Positions 58,293 to 64,000 of a DNA stretch of 64,000 nt are shown here, piece by piece. Origin of the DNA: Paenibacillus cellulosilyticus (lineage in GTDB: Bacteria > Bacillota > Bacilli > Paenibacillales > Paenibacillaceae); NCBI RefSeq assembly GCF_003182255.1, contig NZ_QGTQ01000012.1, positions 101,633 to 165,632 of the forward strand, read 5' to 3'. How positions within the stretch are numbered: position 1 is the first letter of the stretch; the number at the start of each line of letters is the position of its first letter. The position numbers were made by a program, and so were the translations under genes. The notes under the pieces were generated by a model, which saw only the letters and a program-made list of their open reading frames with translations, was not told the DNA's origin and did not search any database.

Positions 58293-60557
58293 TTATTTTA
58301 ATGAATCAAAAAGGGATTCGATTGATGTTGTACTTTCTTTATCATATCTAGATTCTTTCCAGTAATCATACTCGAAATCAGACCCATCAAATTCTTGAGA
58401 GCTCTCATCCATTTGTTGAACTTTGCGAGATAACGAGTCCATTATTACTTGTGAATCTACATTAAGAAAGCTAGAAACCTCTTCTAGAGTCGAACAAAAG
58501 CCCTCAATATAATCCTTTTCATTTACCTGATCCAGATAATATCTATGTTCGGAATCAATAACATCATTAAACTTATTTCTTAATATTTGAATTTCATTAG
58601 AGTCTAGAAAATCGGGAATGATGTTGTCTATTTTATTTATGAGTTCATAAGTATCAAACTCATCTAAAGCACGAAATACTAAATCTTTAACAGCATCTAT
58701 CCATTTATCTTTAGAAATACCTATTTGAAAATTAATTATAGTAAGTTTTTCAAGCAACTGTGGTAACTTTGAATTATCTGTATAATTCGTAGTTCTGATT
58801 TCATTATATAACTGATTTTCGATATCTATAAAGTCCTGACAATCAAGAGGATAGTTAAAACCAATTGCAGCCGAAATTATAAAAACAAACCTATCAATCA
58901 ATTTTAAGGATTCTTTTTTGTGATTATTTCCTACTCCAAGATTTCGTAATCTAAAAGTGTCGTTGTTAAATTGCTTTAGTATAGAGTTCATATACTGTTG
59001 AGATAAATTTTGATGTATTTTGTTAATGCATTTTTTGTTATTCCATAGTGATATGTGTTGATCAAAAAAATAAAGTGAATGGCACAGCTTCCTAAGTTCG
59101 TATAAATTGTCATTTAAGTAATTTTCAATAAAATCTCTGATTGAAGGGTTGCTATAAGAGATTATGAACTCATGGCTTACTTTTCTTATGTTGATAAAAT
59201 TACCTTCTAATTGACGTAATGCTTTTTTAAATTCAGTATTACTAGAATTCCTTGAATTAGTTTTGTTGTATTCATTAAATGCTGTTTCAAGATCATTAAT
59301 TAATACACTATCAGTCAGGGTACTTAATACGATTAATATTCTTTGTGCATCTTCTGTAATTTGATATTCAAAAGCATGTTCCCATAGTTTGGAGGGGTTA
59401 TCTAGATGGCCTAAAAATGTACTAACATACTTTGTGTCCTCAGTAGTGTTTAGTTTGGTCATCCACTCGATAATTCGAGGGCTGTAATTTGGATGCGTAA
59501 TTATTCTTAAGTAGTTTTTATTTTCAATGATTTTTTCAATATTCATTTTTGGCATACCAGAAAAATATAAGTGATTGTATAGAATTTCAGCTTTATTAAA
59601 AGAAGTATAATCAGATAGATTGATTATGCATTTATTATGGTCGAAATCAGAATGTGATAGTTTCTCATATGTCATCTTTGCTTGATTTAATATATATTCT
59701 CTCGTAGTTAAAATGAACTTTGTGTTCTTTGTTCTTCTAATCCTAGTAATAAAGGAGATTAGAATTTCATCATCATTAATATTTAGTTTCTGTTCAAGAC
59801 TAGTCTGACCCAAAAAATCATCGAAATAAAAAACTTGTTTAATTGCTGGATTATACACTTTTAGAGCATCATTTATACTAGAAATTTTAAAAGCTCCATA
59901 TCCATGTGCCAAGTAGTCTAGAATCAACATCTCAGCTAATGTTGTTTTTCCTATTCCAGGAGATCCTGCGATGATACAGTAATTACTGTCATCCAGAATT
60001 CTCTTAGCATTTGAAAAACTTTGATTTTGAACATAGTATTTAATTTTATCTTTTATATTATCAATGCCGATGTTAGTGATATTGTAGATATCGTTATGTA
60101 GTACCCTACTTAAAACTGCTTCACTTGATAACCATAACTTGAAGTGTTTTTTTTCTATTTCAGGAAACTTCCCTAGTAAGTTATTTAGATCTGTACCACC
60201 TATGATATCGCCCGTATCTTGGATATAAGGGTTACATAAATTGATAATTGTAGTTTTATTAGCAGGTGTTAATCCTAATGATGTTACAATTAAATACCTT
60301 TTTGGTTTTAATTTTTGTATTTTGGGTAATTCGTTTTTTAAAGAATTTATTAAGTCTGAAAACTTTGAATTCGCATAATGTTTGCATTGTACTATAATCT
60401 CATTTTTTCTATCTTTACTGTACCTAAGATCAATTCCCTCATCTCTACCACTTTTGAAACTTTCCAAAGTGATATAAGATAGTTCCTTCTGTAATATATC
60501 TCTGACCAATACCTCGAAGTCAAAACTTGACAGCGAAGTGAAGTCATAGTTAGTCAT
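58293..60557 (-). CDS. PD-(D/E)xK nuclease-STAND NTPase fusion (predicted antiphage defence)
   Basis: 754 residues. Residues 1-120 are an Mrr/restriction-endonuclease-like domain: LSSFDFEVLVRDILQKEL, SGRDEGIDLRYSKDRKNEII, VQCKHYANSKF, giving the D-x(n)-QxK active site. From about 175 comes a STAND-type NTPase: YCIIAGSPGIGKTTLAEMLI (Walker A), VFYFDDFLGQTSL (Walker B), TKFILTTREYILNQA (sensor) and SDYTSFNKAEILYNHLYFSG, as in the nSTAND3 group. The last 350 residues are helical and may sense a trigger. Such nuclease-NTPase fusions are known or predicted antiphage effectors. The ATG follows GGAGATAA. Very A/T-rich, consistent with horizontal transfer. Confidence 0.8.
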   Translation of the reverse strand: MTNYDFTSLSSFDFEVLVRDILQKELSYITLESFKSGRDEGIDLRYSKDRKNEIIVQCKHYANSKFSDLINSLKNELPKIQKLKPKRYLIVTSLGLTPANKTTIINLCNPYIQDTGDIIGGTDLNNLLGKFPEIEKKHFKLWLSSEAVLSRVLHNDIYNITNIGIDNIKDKIKYYVQNQSFSNAKRILDDSNYCIIAGSPGIGKTTLAEMLILDYLAHGYGAFKISSINDALKVYNPAIKQVFYFDDFLGQTSLEQKLNINDDEILISFITRIRRTKNTKFILTTREYILNQAKMTYEKLSHSDFDHNKCIINLSDYTSFNKAEILYNHLYFSGMPKMNIEKIIENKNYLRIITHPNYSPRIIEWMTKLNTTEDTKYVSTFLGHLDNPSKLWEHAFEYQITEDAQRILIVLSTLTDSVLINDLETAFNEYNKTNSRNSSNTEFKKALRQLEGNFINIRKVSHEFIISYSNPSIRDFIENYLNDNLYELRKLCHSLYFFDQHISLWNNKKCINKIHQNLSQQYMNSILKQFNNDTFRLRNLGVGNNHKKESLKLIDRFVFIISAAIGFNYPLDCQDFIDIENQLYNEIRTTNYTDNSKLPQLLEKLTIINFQIGISKDKWIDAVKDLVFRALDEFDTYELINKIDNIIPDFLDSNEIQILRNKFNDVIDSEHRYYLDQVNEKDYIEGFCSTLEEVSSFLNVDSQVIMDSLSRKVQQMDESSQEFDGSDFEYDYWKESRYDKESTTSIESLFDSLK

Positions 60558-60667
60558 GTCAGGTTATCTCCATTCATGGTTAATAGCGATGTACACTTGG
60601 ATAATTTTAGCACATCATTGTCTATCTATGTGGGTTTTATTGGATGACTTTATGGTGCTGGTTACCT

Positions 60668-60762
60668 TTTGTTTGAATATAAGCAAGCGCCCTCGGTACC
60701 GACGGGTTTGCATACTAGGTCAATGCTTCAAGAAGCCTATCAGGAGAGCGTATCTAGATATG
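60668..60762 (+). repeat. Orphan relic of an IS110 left end
   Basis: This stretch aligns with the IS110 leader at 56396-56485: GTTTGAA, AGCGCC, GGG-TTGCA, AGGTCAA, GCTTCAAGAAGCC, ATCAGGAG, then CG and an ATGA. It keeps an outer stem (GCGCCCTC with GAGAGCGT) and has its own GCTTC/GAAGC hairpin, but no transposase follows. It is a solo end or decayed copy of a related element, placed just upstream of the kinase gene. Confidence 0.65.
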
Positions 60763-60853
60763 ATTTAATCATTCCCATTTTCTGTAGATTGTTGTGATAG
60801 AATAGAAAAATATATATCCTGAATTATAACAGCCCTAAGGAGTTGAATAATCT

Positions 60854-62074
60854 GTGAGTTCTATTCATGCTCATAACGATAGTGTTGTTCTGATGAAACG
60901 TAAGCTGCGTGATGTCAAAGATACATTTGGACCTGATAATCTCAGGATATATGAAGATTATTATGCCTCGTTCCCCCATCAGGATCAGCAATGGTTATTC
61001 TCCGCGTTACATTATGAGGTGAACCAACTTTTACGACATCTATTTGCAAAATTCAAAGGAAATGGCCATTATAATGCAGAAGAAAGCCGTAGGCTATCAG
61101 CTATTATTCAAATGATTGTTTCACTAAAGTCAACATTAAAAAAGACGGAATTTGAGTTTGATCTGGACTCAACCTATGATGAGCTATTAAAGAAATGTAA
61201 ATCATTTCTACGACCAACCAACGGCAGCCCTATCCCGGATGATCTGGAAGAGATCGAGCTGATTGACCATAGAAATATTTTCTATATAAAACAATCGGTT
61301 TCAGTACCAAACAATCCTTTGAAGGCGTATCCGTTGATTTTGGTCGGAGAAGGTTCATATGCTCATGTATTTAAATATAGAGATGAGTGTTATGACCTAT
61401 GGGTCGCTCATAAACGAGCACTAAGTAACCTAACTTCTAAAGAACTCATACGATTTCGAAATGAATTTGATGACTTGAAACAACTTGACTCTCCTTTCAT
61501 TATCAAGGCGTATGAGTACGACGATACAAATAATTCGTACACAATGGAATTAGCTTCTCATACGCTCGACAAATACATCTTTATATGGAATGATCGGTTA
61601 TTTATGCAAGAACGAATTCGACTTATAACACAGCTGTTTCGGGCCTTCTCCTACATCCACGCTAAAGGCTTCTTACATCGTGATATTTCTTACACCAATA
61701 TTCTTATCAAGTCCTTTGATGATGACAGTGTCTTTTTGAAGGTTGCCGATTTTGGCTTAGCCAAACACCCACATATTCGATTGACTCGTCCAGGAACAGA
61801 GTTTAAAGGTTCATTGAACGATTCTAACTTGAGAGTAATCGGGTTTGAAAAATACGAAGTACGACATGAAGTATTTGCTCTTGCGTTCATCATCTGCTAT
61901 ATCCTTACTGGAAAAAAAGAACTTTCTGCTATAAAGGATGAGATGATTTTCCGTTTTTTTGAAACTGCCACAAATCCTGAGATCAATATTCGTTTTAAAT
62001 CTGTAGACGAAATGGCTGAAGCGTTTAGAAAGTTAACTCCTTATATACGAAATTTAAGTAAAATAAGGCTTTGA
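60854..62074 (+). CDS. Eukaryotic-like serine/threonine protein kinase
   Basis: 406 residues, GTG start behind AAGGAG. The first 145 residues are an unrecognised helical domain (YASFPHQDQQWLFSALHYEV). The kinase domain follows: glycine loop LVGEGSYAHVFKY (about residue 157), VAHK (catalytic Lys), FLHRDISYTNILI (HRD with the Asp and Asn, about 274), VADFGLAK (metal-binding DFG), then HEVFALAFIICYILTGKKEL. All catalytic residues are present although the activation segment is short. No membrane helix, so cytosolic. Next to a defence-type NTPase it may act in a defence or stress response; this is context only. Confidence 0.85.
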   Translation: MSSIHAHNDSVVLMKRKLRDVKDTFGPDNLRIYEDYYASFPHQDQQWLFSALHYEVNQLLRHLFAKFKGNGHYNAEESRRLSAIIQMIVSLKSTLKKTEFEFDLDSTYDELLKKCKSFLRPTNGSPIPDDLEEIELIDHRNIFYIKQSVSVPNNPLKAYPLILVGEGSYAHVFKYRDECYDLWVAHKRALSNLTSKELIRFRNEFDDLKQLDSPFIIKAYEYDDTNNSYTMELASHTLDKYIFIWNDRLFMQERIRLITQLFRAFSYIHAKGFLHRDISYTNILIKSFDDDSVFLKVADFGLAKHPHIRLTRPGTEFKGSLNDSNLRVIGFEKYEVRHEVFALAFIICYILTGKKELSAIKDEMIFRFFETATNPEINIRFKSVDEMAEAFRKLTPYIRNLSKIRL

Positions 62075-62148
62075 ACGTCCGTACGGTATTTGACCTTGGT
62101 GCCTGCATGAAGTTCCAAGGACAATTATTTACGAAGCCTATGTTGTCG

Positions 62149-62407
62149 TCGGTTAACGATATAAGTTCTTGTCCCTTTTCGGCTAACGATATAAGTTCTT
62201 GTCATCCTACATCATCGTACTTTGTAATTGGCCGTATTGCTTGCGCTGCATGCTCTCTTGCAACGTTAAGCCATGCCTCATATGAATTTCTTGCCAGTTG
62301 CCACGTTAAATGTAAGCCAGTGAATCTTTTAATGCAATGTTTGTGTTTAGCTAAGGTTTTCTTAAAAAGCAGTTTCTCAAATGATTTTAAGTAAATGACA
62401 AGAACTT
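62149..62407. repeat. Tandem and inverted 17-25 base repeats resembling transposon ends
   Basis: CGATATAAGTTCTTGTC occurs at 62157-62173 and 62187-62203 inside a 25-base unit (24 identical) with a 30-base period. An inverted copy of its end, TGACAAGAACTT, lies at 62396-62407. Multiple short sites at one end and one inverted at another is the layout of Tn7/Mu-type transposase-binding ends. The interval 62204-62396 has an 80-codon minus-strand frame but no domain was recognised. Confidence 0.5.
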
Positions 62408-62450
62408 TATAACATTCCCGTTTCCCTCTTACGCGCACGCGCAACGCAGT

Positions 62451-62780
62451 TTATAACCGAATTGTATCCACCAGGAAAGTATCAACTTCTAAATCGATCA
62501 TATGTCTCACGCCTGCAGCAATGATCGCTTTACCAATTCCCTGTCCTTGAAAATGTGGTTTCACTGCAACCCAATGAACAAATGGACATCGACGAATTCC
62601 CGTATAATTCCACCAAGCTGTAAATGTAGCAATTTTCCAATGCAACATCCTTCGTATCAAATTCCAAGACAGAAGCTTCAATTTCTGCCCACGCTACTTC
62701 ATCCCCTGACTTGAATGTAACTAATGAATATCCTTTTGGTAATGAAGCATGTGGGAGCGAAGTTCTGCTTCACGTTTAAG
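62451..62780 (-). pseudogene. GNAT acetyltransferase, frameshifted and truncated
   Basis: On the minus strand the 5' part reads SLPKGYSLVTFKSGDEVAWA, EIEASVLEFDTKDVALEN; then the frame shifts near 62635 and the text continues WWNYTGIRRCPFVHWVAVKP, HFQGQGIGKAIIAAGVRHM (acetyl-CoA motif Q-G-x-G-x-A) and DTFLVDTIRL before a stop. A normal member would continue with a Y-K-A-x-x-L-Y end. No clear start codon. It lies next to the transposon-end-like repeats, whose arrival may have removed its 3' end. Confidence 0.7.
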
Positions 62781-62890
62781 TATGACTCTATAACATTTGC
62801 TTCTTAGGGCATTCTCGGGCGATCAGCAGCGCACCTTGTCCCACTAGGCTTCATATAATAGAGTAGCTTGAAAGTAAGGAAGTGATTTTA

Positions 62891-63337
62891 ATGCCAAGAT
62901 TACTAGATGTCAGAACATCGCAAAATGCCAGTCTACAACAATCGATCAGTACGCCGATCACACTTGTTCCTGTATTATTTGGACAGGTGGGGTTGGAATG
63001 CGTAAATCCAGGCGGAATTATACGTGTTCAATTTACTGTAACTGCGACCATTTCGTTTCCAGGCACCGTCGCAACAAATATGCCTATCTTATTCCATGTT
63101 GTAAGAGGAACCTTGATATCGGATCCCGTAGTGTACTCGGCTAATCTAACCGTACCGGCAACAGCACCGGGAGCCGGGCCTCTTATTATTCCTATGTCCG
63201 CTACAGGATCGGATTACAACGTCCCGGCTCCTCTTAACAACCAGCTTACGTATTCCGCATTCATTAGCTCCAGCAGCACGCTGCCGTCACGGGTCGGTCC
63301 GGAAAGCTTTAATGCAGCAGCTTATTCGGACTTTTAA
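62891..63337 (+). CDS. Small beta-rich protein, possibly surface or spore associated
   Basis: About 148 residues from ATG 62891 (GGAAGTGA upstream; another ATG at 62882 is less well spaced). Sequence: MPRLLDVRTSQNASLQQSIS, TPITLVPVLFGQVGLECVNP, GGIIRVQFTVTATISFPGTV, ILFHVVRGTLISDPVVYSAN. It is almost devoid of Lys and has many short hydrophobic strands separated by Pro and Gly, suggesting a jelly-roll or beta sandwich such as those at the ends of exosporium proteins. No signal peptide. No family recognised. A good terminator follows. Confidence 0.6.
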   Translation: MPRLLDVRTSQNASLQQSISTPITLVPVLFGQVGLECVNPGGIIRVQFTVTATISFPGTVATNMPILFHVVRGTLISDPVVYSANLTVPATAPGAGPLIIPMSATGSDYNVPAPLNNQLTYSAFISSSSTLPSRVGPESFNAAAYSDF

Positions 63338-63358
63338 CGATCGTTGAATGGCTCAGTG

Positions 63359-63403
63359 CAGCGGCAGTTTAGGACTTTATAAGTCCTGGACTTCCGCTGT
63401 TTC
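63359..63403 (+). terminator. Terminator after the beta-rich protein gene
   Basis: CAGCGG (63359-63364) pairs with CCGCTG (63394-63399), enclosing a second stem AGGACTT/AAGTCCT (63371-63387), followed by TTTC. Confidence 0.6.
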
Positions 63404-63460
63404 ACTTATTGTTATCTAGCGAAAATCCAGTAAAATGAGACGCCCTGTTGCATCCAGTAT

Positions 63461-63565
63461 TTAGGTTTCCCCTTCTTTCCCCACACCTGCTATTAACAAG
63501 GACAACGGTAATAGACATACAATTAAAGCAACAATGAATATTATGATCCGTACTTTTTTATTCAT
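63461..63565 (-). CDS. 34-residue single-helix membrane peptide
   Basis: MNKKVRIIIFIVALIVCLLP then LSLLIAGVGKEGET and TAA: a basic start, one hydrophobic helix of about 21 residues and a short polar tail. This is the make-up of real small membrane peptides or of a truncated signal/anchor. The ribosome site is weak (GTGTGAAATC). No family recognised. Convergent with the beta-rich protein gene. Confidence 0.4.
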   Translation of the reverse strand: MNKKVRIIIFIVALIVCLLPLSLLIAGVGKEGET

Positions 63566-63733
63566 ATGATTTCACACCAATCCGCTACATTTCATATCAG
63601 GTAGAGTCTGCTTCACCACTTTTCATTTATATTGAATTTGTGGCCAGCTAGGTATGGAGTGCTACGATAAAAATGCAGTCGAAAAACACCCTCGTATGAA
63701 ATAAAATGAAAGCTGACGAGGGGACGGGAGACA

Positions 63734-64000
63734 ATGAAACGGTACGACAAAGTATTCAAAGAAGAAGCAGTAAGATTGAGTGATGAGATTGGACCAAAGA
63801 AAGCCGCCGAGCAATTAGGCGTGGCCTACTATACGTTGCAAGAATGGAGAAGGCGTAGAACCCTACACGGCGACGGAGCGCACATAGGGAGCGGCCGCGC
63901 TTATTCATCTGCTGATAAGACAGCGCGTGAAATCGAACTAGAAAGAGAAATAGGCGAGTTGCGTAGAGCGAATGAGATTCTCAAGGACGCACTCGGTTTT
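63734..64000 (+). CDS. IS3-family transposase OrfA (partial, cut by window edge)
   Basis: Reads MKRYDKVFKEEAVRLSDEIG, KKAAEQLGVAYYTLQEWRRR and, after a Gly/Ser-rich linker, REIELEREIGELRRANEILK-DALGF at the right edge. This is the helix-turn-helix plus leucine-zipper OrfA of IS3 elements, of which the last dozen or so codons and all of OrfB lie outside the window. GGGGACGGGAG precedes the ATG. The left inverted repeat is probably in 63640-63720 but could not be fixed without the right end. Confidence 0.85.
   Translation, partial: MKRYDKVFKEEAVRLSDEIGPKKAAEQLGVAYYTLQEWRRRRTLHGDGAHIGSGRAYSSADKTAREIELEREIGELRRANEILKDALGF

Noticed and set aside
63497..63508. CAAGGACAACGG shared with the repeat at 56303-56314
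   Set aside because: At 63497 the bases lie within a minus-strand 34-codon membrane-peptide frame, so the 12-base match is probably chance.
1..64000. CRISPR arrays, tRNA or rRNA genes
   Set aside because: No regularly spaced repeats with unique spacers and no cloverleaf or rRNA sequence were recognised on either strand.

Overview
The window looks like a chromosome segment of a spore-forming member of the Paenibacillaceae (Paenibacillus or a close relative). This is inferred from a complete GerA-type germinant-receptor operon, an XerS-type recombinase, Gram-positive ribosome binding sites (AGGAGG), Firmicute-style LexA and cre-like sites, and several TTG/GTG starts. No rRNA, tRNA or CRISPR array was seen.

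Bases 1-34650 read as ordinary, moderately GC-rich chromosome. In order: the end of a PQQ-like propeller protein; a DUF4359-like protein; a FadH-like SDR; a dense run of six intact VOC (glyoxalase-fold) genes plus one decayed copy, mixed with a GyrI-like and a GNAT gene and led by a promoter with a LexA box in its spacer; a Tat-exported PhoX-like protein; a GNAT/DUF6916/three tail-collar protein cassette; an aldo/keto reductase, LRR protein, LLM flavin oxidoreductase and XerS; a long Lhr-type helicase followed by MoxR, DUF58 and DUF4129 genes; a TetR gene divergent from an ABC-2-like membrane protein; the gerA-gerC-small-gerB operon; an AraC regulator divergent from a GH3 beta-glucosidase; a peroxiredoxin-like gene behind a palindromic operator; and a P-loop kinase.

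Bases 34650-53300 are visibly AT-richer and hold the most unusual system. After an empty AT-rich stretch and a TetR relic comes a long minus-strand operon of 14 genes, read from about 51.0 kb down to 36.0 kb: a stand-alone NRPS adenylation domain, a carrier protein, a BtrH/C39-like protein, a PhyH-type dioxygenase, a YqcI/YcgG (GntA-family) haem N-hydroxylase homologue, a DUF4915 protein, a DinB-like protein, APS kinase (cysC), PAP phosphatase (cysQ), the three ectoine genes in the order ectC-ectA-ectB, two ABC exporter half-transporters and a second BtrH/C39-like protein. A third paralogue is divergent behind a 73-aa ORF whose Shine-Dalgarno lies in a hairpin. My inference is a carrier-protein pathway that modifies an amino acid and joins it to, or builds it beside, an ectoine/diaminobutyrate unit, with dedicated export. 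The product is unknown.

Bases 53300-64000 are a scarred mobile and defence region: hypothetical genes, one split by an in-frame stop; a frameshifted YdjM-like gene; a MafI-like gene joined out of frame to a DinG 3' fragment; an IS110-family element with a structured leader; a PD-(D/E)xK nuclease-STAND NTPase; an orphan relic of the same IS110 leader; a eukaryotic-like protein kinase; transposon-end-like repeats; a broken GNAT gene; a small beta-rich protein; a 34-aa membrane peptide; and the start of an IS3-family element cut by the window edge.
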